Part shown: one piece after another, positions 50,940 to 61,249 of the stretch
Layout of the letters: the number at the start of each line of letters is the position of its first letter
Numbering within the stretch: the first letter of the stretch is position 1
Origin: Eulemur rufifrons
Taxonomy: Eukaryota > Chordata > Mammalia > Primates > Lemuridae
Assembly (NCBI RefSeq): GCF_041146395.1
Contig: NC_090990.1
Location: forward strand, 44,712,001-44,776,000
Direction: 5' to 3'
DNA length: 64,000 nucleotides
Program-made: the position numbers and the translations under genes
Notes under the pieces: model-generated
The model's database searches: none
Seen by the model: the letters and a program-made list of their open reading frames with translations, nothing else
Told to the model about the DNA's origin: nothing

Positions 50940-51140
50940 AGGCAATAGACCAGGTTCATTCATGCAACAAATACTAATTGAGCATTTACCAATGCACTGT
51001 GCTAGTGACAGGGAGCACAGTAGTTAATATGGACCTGATACCCACCTCATGGCGTGTAGAGAAGTGAAGAAGAGTTTAGAGAAATTACAAGAGTCTTCTC
51101 AGCAGAGGAAACAGCACATGGGAAGGCCCTGGAAGTTACT
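50940..51140 (-). repeat. L2 fragment, reversed
   Basis: 'gcaacaaatactaattgagc', 'atttaccaatgcactgtgct', 'cagcagaggaaacagcacat', 'gggaaggccctggaag'. Confidence 0.72.
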
Positions 51141-53030
51141 CTTGGAGTGTGGAGGATGTATAGTAGGATGTTCTGTATATCTTTGTCTCCCTCATAATGT
51201 CTGGTATTGGGTTGTCCACAGATATCTTTGCATCCATAATAAATGATGAACAGCTTACCCTCCTAGAGTTTATCTGGTTCTGAATTCCAGAACATTAATA
51301 TCTTAATTGGGAGATTGTGAATCATGACATTTACTATACAGAATGATATGGAAATATAATGAGGTGATGTGTGGGAAACAAGTTTTTAAAATGTAAAAAC
51401 ATAATGAAATGTTCATTGTTCATCTTTGAAACAATTGGAGAAGTGGGAAGAATGTGGAAAAGAACAGCATCAAGAAAGATTCTAGATTTAAAAGGGTCAG
51501 AATCATGAATATTTTCTTAATTTTAATTCTTAAACACATCAAAGAATAGAATGTTTCTGAAGCTGAAATATTCATATCTGTGTCAATGTCAGAGTCTCAA
51601 AAACTCAACTTGGGAGAGAAAGAGAAAGTGTCCAGGCTGTCATCTTGAGCAAAGAATGGTCATTTCTTGAGATGAAAGCTTGCAGGCCAATGTACCTAGG
51701 TTTAACAAAACAGAGTAGAGGGTGAATAATTTGGTTAAAGAACACCTTAATGATGCCAATCAGCCAGTTTGGATATTGCCCCCACAGAATCTAACTCTTG
51801 TTTTGATTATATGTTTATACACACATAGGAAGATGTGTATATTAAAAAGAGATGTAACACTTTGAGTTACGAGAAAATATATGCAAAAACACATTGTAAT
51901 CTACATTTATAAAACTATAATACACTGCTATTGTCAGTAAAATTTTGACAATTATAGTGACCTGTGCCGTTACAATCTTATGGACAAAGCTTCTTGAAAT
52001 GGTTCTTCTGGAATTTTCACTAAATGATCTTGAATGGAATCCAAGTCTTGAATTGCTTAACTGAATTCCACTCTTGCCTGAATGGTGCTGTAGTGCTGCT
52101 TCAGGATATTAGATAATGGAACTTGGACCCTGCAGTTTTAGTGGCGCTAACTAAATTAATAAGGCCAAATAGGCCTTTATCTAGGATGATAAAAACAAAT
52201 AGCATAGCACTTTTTGTTAAACAACCATTGAGATATTCTTGGAATAATGCCACCAGGGTGAGTCTGGAGAAGAAAATTAATTATATGAAGAGGGAGTGCA
52301 TTCACATATTGCTCTTTTTGCCTTTTACTTAAGTACTTGAAGTATGGGAAGCAGTCAGACTATCATGATGCTCATCGCATACAAAAAGCTGGAGTAAAAA
52401 GCTTTCAGGATATCCTCTATTAAACTGGAAGCTGTTCTCCATCGGGCATTTCCATATTAAAGATCCTGTAGTATTATCAGTTAATTTTCTGGTTGTATTG
52501 TACCAAGCGTAGCAAATAGGTTTCAACTCCCCTGATATTAATTGATCAGTAGTGGCTCCTGGGGGCACTTTGTTGAAGAAGATTGTGACTGTAAAACCAA
52601 CTCTAACACAAAGATCATGGATATGTGTGTTTGGGGGTGGAGGTTAGGGGTTCACAAGCCCTATGTAGAGACAGTCATGGCTCTGCATTAGAGAAAAGGC
52701 TGATTAAGCACAGGCTCAAGGTTATGCAGTTACTCATTTATTAACTTGTTTACCCTTCACCTTGTCAAAAAGACATGGAAAAAATATATGTAATATAAAA
52801 AGATAAAGATATCAGGGAAAAAGGAAAGTAAAATCAAATAGTAAGATAAGACCACTAGGAAATACAAGCCATAAAATCATGCATACTTAGCAAATGGGGC
52901 TTAAAATTTGACTCCAAATTTCATAATAGTCAGATTAAAATGGAAGGCATAATCATTTACAAGATTCAGACTCTCTAAAACATAAGGCAGGTAATATAAA
53001 TAAAATGTAAGACAGACATTTGGGTATAAA
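51140..53030. other. Intergenic AT-rich sequence
   Basis: No clear repeat, exon or RNA gene. Short open frames at 52123-52332 and 52568-52329 have no family resemblance. Confidence 0.45.
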
Positions 53031-53039
53031 AGAATGTAA

Positions 53040-53195
53040 GTGGGATTAGACGACATGAATTTAAATCCTAGGTCTGCCATTTAGTAGCCATGTGACTTTC
53101 AACAAGTTATTTAAACTTGACTACCTCAATATGTTCATTTGCAAAATGTGGATAATAATGCTATTTCATGAATTGCTCTGAAATTAAATGATGAG
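53040..53195 (+). repeat. MIR SINE
   Basis: 'tttaaatcctaggtctgcca', 'tagtagccatgtgactttca', 'tcatttgcaaaatgtggata'. Confidence 0.8.
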
Positions 53196-53204
53196 CTCAG
53201 TTTT

Positions 53205-53485
53205 CTCTTTATTTTCCCTTTAGTCACCTGGATCCATTCCCCTTGCTTCTCTGCCCTGCTCCCTATTCTGGGAGGCTGACCCTGTGAACTGCACCACCAG
53301 GCTCCCATTGCTCTCTGGCTTTCTGTTCAGTTCAGCCAATAAGAGGGTTACCCTGATGCCAAGGGTCTAGCTGTAGCTGCTCCCTTTATGACTACAACTC
53401 CTGATGGGCAATTGCCTTCCATGGCACCAGCCAGCAGCATGCATTCTCTTCCTTGCCAGGGCCCTGACTGATACAATGAATATTT
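53205..53485 (+). repeat. Old mammalian repeat of uncertain family (5' half)
   Basis: 'ggatccattccccttgcttc', 'tgctccctattctgggaggc', 'ggctttctgttcagttcagc', 'ccaataagaggg' then 'ccagggccctgactgataca'. I recall this as the 5' part of the same family whose 3' half is at 10140-10450; I cannot name it. Confidence 0.42.
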
Positions 53486-54779
53486 ATAAAAGGTGGAAGA
53501 GGGAGGGAATATAGTTCTGTTTTTGAGCCCCAACTCTAGGCCAAGCACAGAGGCAGGAACCTTTATAGTAGATATTCAATCAATGCTGATAAATCTGAAG
53601 ACAGGAGTACAAGACAAGGAAAAGCAGAACAGATTTCACAGGAATCTGAGACACAGGATTCAGATCCTTTCCATCAGATGATCTCATTTCCCCAATTTGG
53701 AATGTGAACAGAAGAAAGAGAAATAATCAGGATTAATCAGCTCAGTAAGCCTGAACAACAACAACAAAAATGCTAGCATTTATGGAAGACATAAAATAGT
53801 CTTCTAGGTTTCAATAAAATTTAAAGGGAAATAGTGCAGCAAAGGGCAAGTATGTGATTTTTTCTTTGTGTCATTTTATGGCTCCTGGATGTAGGGTGGA
53901 GGTGAGCAGACATACACATAATTAATGGAATGACAGGTTTTCTTACTTGCCCTATTTTTTGCATGACTTATAATTTTCAGATGATTTTCCAGCAGAAAGA
54001 AAATATTTTGCCTCCCTTTCACAAAAAAAGGTAAAGTTTAAGAATGACTTAAACAATAGAAAAAGTAAGTAGTGACCACAAAGTATGTTGTTCAAAGTGT
54101 CTAGCCCAGGCACAATGAAAGCCTCCTGGATATCCAACAAATTCTGTTGTTGGTGCTAGAAATCACTAGTCAGATAATTCGATATGCTTCTTTTATCTTA
54201 AAGTATACTAATTGTTATTGCTGTCAGGAGAGGCTTTCTTACTCAGATCCTCTTTAGTGATAGCGAGAATTTTTTTCTCCTTTGACATAAGTTTTTTACA
54301 AGAGAACAGAGATGCGTTGGATCCTTTGTGCACAAGTCCTCCCCATAACCAAACAAAATAACCACAGCATAGGGGAAAACTCACAAAGTAAAAGACTCAT
54401 AAAATAAAATATTTGCTTTTCTTTTTGCCATTTTCATCCTGCTTGGATTTCCACAGCATGTAAATTGTTCTGTTATATAAAGTTAATAAATGCAGTAAAA
54501 GAAGAAAGACCAAAACTGTAATAAAACAAAATAAAGTTTTAGTTGCTTAAAGTTTCTGGCATGATCAGCTTGATTATCTTTGATATACACTTAAGGGTTT
54601 TGTATTTCAGACAGAAGAATTCTTCAAACTGTTCATGTGTCCCAGATGTGACCTAGTTTCATTCTGGGAAATGAACACTGAGTGTTGCACAGGCAAGTCA
54701 AACAGACATGGCTATTTTAGGAGCCATTAATGTAGTATACTAACAGCAACCAAATATGTAAATCCAACTGGCCAATGGA

Positions 54780-55065
54780 AATCTTTATTGAATATGTACT
54801 GTGTGCTGAGTGATACTCCAAGTCCCAGAAATGCAAACACAAAAGACGAATCCCAGTCTTGAAGCACTCATAAACTAGTAAAAGATGATAAACATGTCAC
54901 AATGTAAAACAAAACAAATGTAAAAAAGAAAACCAAAGCATAATATGTGCAATAACAGAAGTCTGAAAAGGTAGAGAAGTATCACATAAAATTTAGCAAT
55001 TTAGGAGGGCTCAGAAAAGGGTTCACGGATGAGGCGGAATCAGAGGAAATTCTAAAGTTTACATT
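54780..55065 (-). repeat. L2 fragment, reversed
   Basis: 'ttattgaatatgtactgtgt', 'ctgagtgatactccaagtcc', 'cagtcttgaagcactcataa', 'ggagggctcagaaaagggtt'. Confidence 0.72.
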
Positions 55066-55932
55066 TCAGTTTGGACATTCTCTTCAACTAAGTCATGACC
55101 TGTTTATGGACAAACATCCACTTGAATCAATGACAAACAGTTGGAAAATGACTCACATAATCATGGGTATAAAATAAGAATCATTAAATGCTTCTTCTCC
55201 CCTCATGTATTTTTTTAATTAAAGTAAAATTCATATAACATGAAATTTACCCTTTTAATCATTTTGAAGTGTGATTCAGTGACATTTAATACATTCACAA
55301 TGTTTTGCAGCCATTATCACTGTCTAATTCCAGAATACCTTCACCATCCCAAAAAGAAACCCTGCGTGCTTTGAGCAATCACTGGCCTTTCCCTTCTCCC
55401 CCAGGCTCCTGGCAACCACTAATCTGCTTTCCATCTCTATGTGTATTCTGGGCTTTTTATATAAATACAACCATACAATATTATAGCCTTTTGTGTCTAG
55501 CTTCTTTCAGTTAGCATATTTCCAAGATTCATCCGTATCGTAGCATGAATCTGTACTTTTTTCCGTTTTATAGCCGAATGCTATATGCACTCCACTGTAG
55601 GCATATGCCACATTTTTTTTAACCCTTTCTTCTGTTGATGGACACTGGGTTGTTTCCCCATTTTAGCTATTGTGAATAGTGCTGCTATGAACACTCATGT
55701 ATAATTTTTTGTTTGAACATTTGTTTTCAATACTCTTGAGTATTTACCTAGAAGTAGAATTACTGGGTCTTATGATAAATCAATGCTTAACTTTTTGAGG
55801 AACAACCAAACTTTTTTTCCCACGGTGGTTGCACCATTTTACAGTCCAACCAGCAATGTACAAAGGTTTCAGTTTCTCCACACCTCATCAACACTCATTA
55901 TTTTCTATTTTGTTTTATAGTAGTTGTTGTTT

Positions 55933-56306
55933 TTATTTATTTATTTCAGGATATTATGGGGGTACAAACATTTTGGTTACATGTTATCACTTTGCCACAC
56001 CCAAACCATGATTTGAGGCCTGCCTTTTCCCCCCTACAATGCTCACCGCGTCCATCAGTTGTGAGTTTACCCACCCACAACTCCCCAATCCCTGAAGAAT
56101 ATTACTACCATGTGAGCACCATAGTGTTGATCAGTTAGTGCCAATTTGATGGCGAGTACATGTAGAGCCTATTCTTCCATTCTTGTGATAACTCACTTTG
56201 GAGGATGGGCTCAAGTTCTAGCCAGGAAAATATAAGAGGTGCTAGATCACAGTCGTTTCTTATAATTGAGTGATATTTCATTGTATACATACACCACATT
56301 TTATGT
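55933..56306 (-). mobile_element. Younger L1 3' end nested in old L1
   Basis: It has the same 3' tail as the L1s at 13713 and 17106 ('aggatattatgggggtacaa'). It is only 374 bp long and barely reaches ORF2. 'gttgttgttt' flanks it on both sides (55923-55932, 56307-56316). Confidence 0.92.
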
Positions 56307-56644
56307 GTTGTTGTTTGTTTTGCCTTGCTTTGCTTTATAGAATTCCTAATGGGTGTGAAAGTATTTCATTGTGTTTTTCATTTGTATTTCCCTGATGATT
56401 GATGATGCTGAGCATCTTTATATGTGCATATTGGCCATTAATCTTCCTTGGAGAAATGTGTCCTCAGATCCTTTGCCCATTTTGAATTGGCTTGTTTGTA
56501 CTTTATTGTTGAATTGTAAGAGTTTTGTATACATTATGGATATAAGTCTCATCAGATATATGATATACAAATATTTTTTCCCATTCTCTAAACTGTCTTT
56601 ATTTTCTTAATAGTGTCCTTTGATGAATAAAATTTCTAATTTGG

Positions 56645-56864
56645 GGGATGTCATCAAGATGGCTGACTAGAAGTGTCAGTGCCCAGCATTTACATCCTCC
56701 ATAAAGAAGGACCAAATTATCAAGTAGATAAGCGTACCTTGAACAGAGTGTCTAGGGGAAAACACTGGAATTCAGGGAGAAGTGACAAAGACTCTCTGAA
56801 GCATGGAAAGTTGGGATAGCAGCATAGGAGGAAGTGGATCAGCTGGGATGATGGCCCAGTTTTC
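56645..56864 (+). mobile_element. L1 5' UTR-like segment, opposite orientation
   Basis: It starts 'gggggatgtcatcaagatgg' then 'ctgactagaagtgtcagtgc', the usual opening of primate L1 5' UTRs, and runs about 220 bp on the + strand. Minus-strand ORF2 sequence lies on both sides. Confidence 0.65.
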
Positions 56865-58341
56865 TGAGTGTTTTTATCATGAAAGATTGTTGAATTTTAC
56901 CAACTGCTCATTGTGCATTAATTGAGATGAATTTTCCCCTTCCTTTTATTAATATGTTGTAATGCATTGATTGCTTTTCATATGTTGAACACCCTTACAT
57001 TCCTGGAATAAATCCCACTTGGTCTAATGCCTGTATTTTGTTGAGGATTTTGGTATCTATATTCATAAGGGATAGTGTCCTGCAGTTTTATTTTCTTGTT
57101 ATGTCTTTGTCTGGCTTTGGTATCAATGTAATGCTGGCCTTGCAGAATGAGTTAGGAAGCATTTCCTCCTCTTCTGCTTTTTGGAAGAGTTTGAGAAGGA
57201 AGGATTGGTGTTCTAAAAACATTTGGTAGATTTCACCAGTGAAGCCATCCAGTCCTGAGATACTCTTTGTTACAGTTTTTGACTGCTGATTCAATCTCCT
57301 TATTTGTTTTAGTTCTATTCAGATTTTCTATTTCTTCTTGAGTCAATTTTGGTAGTATGTGTGTTTTAGGAATCTGTTCATTTTATGTAAGTTATATAAT
57401 TTGTTTATAAATGAATGTTCATAGCATCCTTATAACTTTTATTTCTTTAAAGCTAATAGTAATATCACCATTTCATTTTTTTATTTTAGTAATTTTATTC
57501 TTCGTTTTGTCTTCACCAGTTAAACTAAAGATTTGTCAATTTTGTTAATCTTTTCAAACACCAATTTTTGGTTTCATTAATTCTCTCTATTGTTTTTCTA
57601 TTCTCTATTTCATTTATCTCTTTATTATTTCAGTCGTTCTATTTGCTTTGGGCTTAGTTTGTTCTTTCTTTGCTAGTTGCTTTAGGAATGTTAGGCTATT
57701 GATATAAGATTTTTCTTTTCTTTAATGTGGGGATTTAAAACTATAAATTTCCCTCTGAACACTGCTTTCATTGCATCCCATAAGTTCTGGTATGTTGTAT
57801 TTTCATTTTCATTCATCATTTTTTAAGTCCCCTTGTGATTTCTTCTTTGGCCAATTGGTTGTCTAAGAGTATGTTATTTAATTTCTACATATTTGTGAAT
57901 TTGCCAGTTTCCCTTCTGTTATTGATTTCTAATTTCATTCCATTGTGGTCACAGAAGATACTTTGTATGATTTTGGTCTGTTAAAATTTACTGACATTTG
58001 TTTTGTGGCCTAACATATGGTCTATCTTGGAGATTGATCCATGTGCATTTGAGAAGAATGTGTGTTTTGCTGTTTTTGAGTGGAGTGGAGTGTTCTATAC
58101 ATGTATGTCTCTTAGGTCTAGTTGGTTTACAGTGTTATTCAAGTCCTCTATGTCCTTCTTGATCTTCTAATTGTTCTATTCATTATTGATAGCGAGGTGT
58201 AAAAATGCCCTAATATTATTGTTGAATTGTCTGCTTCTCCCTTTAATTGTCAGTCTTTGCTTCATGTATTTGGGGGCTCTGATTATAGGTTTATAATTGA
58301 TATAACTTCTTGATGGATTAACCCTTTTATCATTATATAAT

Positions 58342-58696
58342 TGTAAGGCTGGTGGCAGGCACCCCTCCCTTCCCTAATGAAAAAAGAGGCGGCTCGTCCT
58401 GTCCCTCCATACCCACCCCAAAGCTGAAACAAAGAAATTCCTCACTCCTCACACCGACATCTCCTGGCCAAAGAAACTCCCATCCCCCAGCCCTAAAATC
58501 CTACATAAACCCACTCAGACTTCTGGGTGGCATAGCTTCTCTGGGTCCCGTGGGTCCCGTGAGGCTTGCCCGGGTCCCTCTCTCAGGGACTCGTTACCCC
58601 CATCTGGGAGCACCCCAATAAAGCCTCTTTACTTATCCCTTTCAACTCTGCTCGTCTTTCTTTCTCTGGCGCTGGCTACTTCAAAGAAACCTTACA
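58342..58696 (+). repeat. ERV 5' LTR (355 bp)
   Basis: It begins TGTAAGGCT and ends CTTACA, the canonical TG...CA ends. A weak TATA-like 'cctacataaacc' lies near 58501, and AATAAA is at 58617-58622 followed by a T-rich tail. 'ggtcccgtgggtcccgtg' near 58545 is a short internal duplication. The partner 3' LTR lies outside the window, so LTR divergence cannot be judged. Confidence 0.88.
58617..58622 (+). terminator. ERV LTR polyadenylation signal
   Basis: AATAAA about 75 bases before the LTR end, placing the R/U5 border shortly downstream, as in class I ERVs. Confidence 0.78.
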
Positions 58697-58698
58697 TT

Positions 58699-58716
58699 TG
58701 GTGCCGAAACTCGGGA
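58699..58716 (+). other. ERV primer-binding site, tRNA-Phe type
   Basis: It starts two bases after the LTR end. The 18-base site complements the 3' end of tRNA-Phe including CCA, with a single C-to-T difference, by comparison with the tRNA-Phe acceptor/T-stem sequence from memory. This is the primer type that defines HERV-F. Confidence 0.83.
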
Positions 58717-58836
58717 GGGGCGTTTGGCTGCGCCGGCCCACTCTGGGGCTTTGGCTGCACCACCCCCTCCGAGAACTCTCACTTTCCGGACCGGGACCTC
58801 CGCTGACTGCCTTCGATTCCCTGATTGATGACCTCA

Positions 58837-58848
58837 GCCTAGGTAAGT
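58837..58848 (+). promoter_or_regulatory. Putative ERV 5' splice donor
   Basis: 'cctaggtaagtc' is a near-perfect donor (AG|GTAAGT, cut after 58842), sited in the leader between primer site and gag where the spliced env message would start. Confidence 0.62.
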
Positions 58849-59100
58849 CACCCCGTGTTATCCCAACCTGGACCCCCCAGGAGCCTCCGCTCCCTCCGGG
58901 AAGCTGTTCCCTATCCGTTAAACCGTGGGCCCACATCGGAGGCTCCCCCATTCCAGGGGCTGAGGCTATTCGGGGATGCCTGAATTCCTCTCACCCTTTT
59001 CTGTGCCGGCACACTAGTCTCGGGTGGAGACGTCCCCCAAGACTTTTGCTGCCTCCGTAGCCAGGATACTGTTCCTGGCTGTTTCCCCATCCAGGTTGAG

Positions 59101-60300
59101 GTGACATGGGTGACCAAAATTCCCCGCAAGACGCCCCTGGGGTGTCTGCTGGCCTATCTGAAGGCCCTGGATTTAGGCATCTGGCCCAAGCACCTCATTC
59201 TTTACTGCAACACTGCCTGGCCAATGTATAAATTGGACAATGACTCCCAATGGCCTGAAAATGGGACTTTCAGTTTCAATATTCTGCAAGACCTTAATAA
59301 CTTTTGTCACAGGAATGGCAAATAGTCGGAGATCCCATATGTCCAAGCCTTTTTCTGTTTGCGCTCCCGTCCTTCTCTCTGTCTGACCTGCCACCCCGCA
59401 CAAGTCCTCCTTGTGCTGGATCCCCCACCCCCCTCCTCCTCTTCTCCCTCTAACTCTCCACCGGATGTCTCTTCAGACACCCCTTGTGCTTTCTCTGATC
59501 CACCCGACTCCCTCAGCCCTCCCCCTCCACTCGACCTCCACCATACCCACAGGCACCTGCCCATCCTCCCACATCTCCCAGCCGCTTGCTGCCGACATCT
59601 CCAGTCAGCCAGCACACTCGCTCCCACGCAAACCCCTCAGACCAGCCCCTCCTCTGTCCGTTATGGGAGGTGGCTGGAGCCGAAGGGCTTGTACGCGTAC
59701 ATGCTCCCTTCTCCCTTTCTGACCTTTCTCAGATTGAAAAGTGCCTAAGCTCAGGGAAATCACTCAACAGGCAGACAAAAACCCTGCGGCCTTTCTCAGC
59801 CGCCTTACAGACACCCTTATCCAATATACCCGTCTAGAGCCTACCTCCCCCACAGGGACTACTGTCCTTACAACTCACTTTATTACTCAGTCCTCCCCTG
59901 ACATCAGAAAGAAACACAAAAAAGGCAGAGGAGGGCCCTCAGCCCCCTATCCGAGACCTGGTGAATATGGCATTTAAAGTTTTCAATCCCCGAGATGAAC
60001 AGGCAGAGGCCCAAAGGGAGGCCCGTGTCCGCCAAAAGGCACACCTGCAGGCCTAAGCCTTGTTTGCAGCCCTGAGGCCAGTGGGACCTGAGAAACCATC
60101 GACCTCGTCTAAGGTGACCAGCCACGCTCCGCCAGGCACCTGCTTCAAGTACGGTAAGGAAGGCCACTGGGCCAAGTGGTGCCCACAGCCACTTCCACCC
60201 ACGATGCCTTGCCCGGCTGTGGTCAAGAGGGACACTGGAAAAGTGACTGCCCCTTGGGACAGAAGTCCGGAGGGTCAGTCCTTCCATCCCTAGACCTGCC
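59101..60300 (+). pseudogene. ERV gag remnant (matrix, Pro-rich linker, capsid pieces, nucleocapsid)
   Basis: Gag forms the virion core; here it is broken. Matrix-like sequence (59101-59322: T-P-L-G-C, then L-I-L-Y-C-N-T-A-W-P and W-P-E-N-G-T-F) ends at TAG 59323-59325. The same frame then continues through a Pro/Ser-rich linker to about 59690. Capsid N-terminal sequence (around E-V-A-G-A-E-G and F-S-L-S-D-L) lies in another frame at about 59649-59755. Capsid C-terminal sequence with the major-homology-type stretch (N-P-A-A-F-L-S-R-L-T) follows almost at once in a third frame at about 59741-59905, so most of the capsid centre is missing. The segment at about 59960-60293 carries TAA at 60054-60056 and ends in the nucleocapsid knuckles. 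The initiator glycine expected for myristoylation is not visible in the matrix frame. Confidence 0.88.
60141..60270 (+). other. ERV nucleocapsid zinc-knuckle pair, damaged
   Basis: The first knuckle (about 60141-60185) has C-X2-Y-X4-H-X4-C, so the second of the four metal ligands is Tyr. A second knuckle-like unit with C..GH..C spacing lies at about 60219-60255 but in a different frame from the first. Two knuckles per Gag is characteristic of the HERV-H/F/W-like branch and unlike the single one of typical gammaretroviruses. Confidence 0.75.
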
Positions 60301-60330
60301 AATGGCAGCTTTGGGTCTGGCTGCTGAAGA

Positions 60331-60660
60331 TTGAAGAGGCCCCGACTCAATGACCCCATCACCCTCGCCGAGCCCAGGGTAACAATCAAGGTAGCAGGTA
60401 AGGCAGTGTCCTTTCTGGTTGACACGGGGCTACCTACTCTGTCCTGCCTTCCTTTTCAGGCCCTACTTATCCTTCCCAGGTGTCAGTCGTGGGTATTGAC
60501 AGCAATCCCTCTCGACCCCCCACCACCGGTCCCCTAACTTGTCTAATAGATGACCGTCCCATCACCCATTCCTTCCTTATCATGCCCTCCTGTCCCACTC
60601 CACTTTTGGGAAGGGACTTATTAACCAAGCTGGGAACCACCCTCCACTTTTCCTCTGGAA
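60331..60660 (+). pseudogene. ERV protease remnant, frameshifted
   Basis: The retropepsin first half (frame of 60331) has V-T-I-K-V, then the active-site D-T-G at 60421-60429 within F-L-V-D-T-G. The second half, with the L-L-G-R-D-L-L segment (G-R-D at 60609-60617), is in another frame starting by 60480, so a frameshift separates the halves between about 60430 and 60480. The catalytic Asp is preserved, but the flap and C-terminal strand cannot be read in the same frame. It follows gag directly, as in class I ERVs that read pro after gag. Confidence 0.85.
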
Positions 60661-60676
60661 CTTCCGCCCTCCTTCT

Positions 60677-60699
60677 TCTCTCTCTCTCTCTCTCTCCAG
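60677..60699 (+). repeat. (TC)n tract in ERV
   Basis: 'tctctctctctctctctc' lies just after the protease segment; it may mark polymerase slippage in a Pro/Ser-coding stretch. Confidence 0.85.
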
Positions 60700-60799
60700 A
60701 TTCCTCAGCTCCGCCCACAGCTTCTCCCGCCTTACCAAGCCCTACATACCCTCTCCTGTCTAAACTGGTAGACCCCGAGTTTACATTAAAGAAATTATA

Positions 60800-61240
60800 T
60801 GTGTAATTTTGTTTAATTCAGAGGTTGTTTAAAAATTGATTCAAAGCCTGGATTTGGAGGGAAAAATAAAACCAAGATAGAAGGTAACTAGTAAGGTAAA
60901 AAAGAGATGTAGAAAGACTATAAACATAGAAATGTATTTTTGTTATAAAAAAAAATCAGCAAGAGAATAATTTGTGTGGAGAAGGATCTTGTGTAGTGAC
61001 TTTTTGTCCTAGAACAGAATGGCTGGTTATTGAGAAAGAAAAACTTTAGGACAAAAAAGAAAGCCCAAGTATGTTGTAGATGGTCTGTATAGGTTGTGAT
61101 GGAGTTAATAGAAGAAATTTACAAAAAATTTTATGTATGGTTAAGTCAGCTATAATTAAAGAAAGAAAGGTTTGGTTAAAATCACAAGGTATTCTTAAAA
61201 TACTGGTTTACTCTTAATGAAACTGCAAAAGTATTTTGAT
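60800..61240. other. AT-rich block replacing the ERV RT core
   Basis: Right after protease the composition switches from C-rich viral sequence to A/T-rich, non-coding sequence of about 440 bp ('attttgtttaattcagaggt', 'aaaaaaaaatcagcaagaga'). C-rich pol sequence resumes near 61310. I cannot assign the block to a known family. The fingers/palm of RT, including the Y-X-D-D site, are absent. Confidence 0.7.
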
Positions 61241-61249
61241 TCTAAATCT

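Larger units (their letters stand above)
55200..58341 (-). mobile_element. Old L1, reversed, interrupted by younger insertions
   Basis: From left to right it walks from the L1 3' UTR toward 5'. 3' UTR-like sequence lies at 55200-55560 ('gaaatttacccttttaatca'). The ORF2 end follows at 55560-55922, more ORF2 at 56317-56640, and the RT region and upstream at about 56865-58341 ('gttgaggattttggtatcta', 'gaatgagttaggaagcattt'). A younger L1 (55933-56306) and a 220-bp opposite-strand segment (56645-56864) interrupt it, and about 1 kb of ORF2 is missing at the second break. An ERV begins exactly at its right end. Confidence 0.85.

Noticed and set aside
58566..59060. 164-codon frame across LTR end, primer site and leader
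   Set aside because: It runs through non-coding ERV landmarks (polyadenylation signal, primer site, splice donor), so it is a shadow frame.
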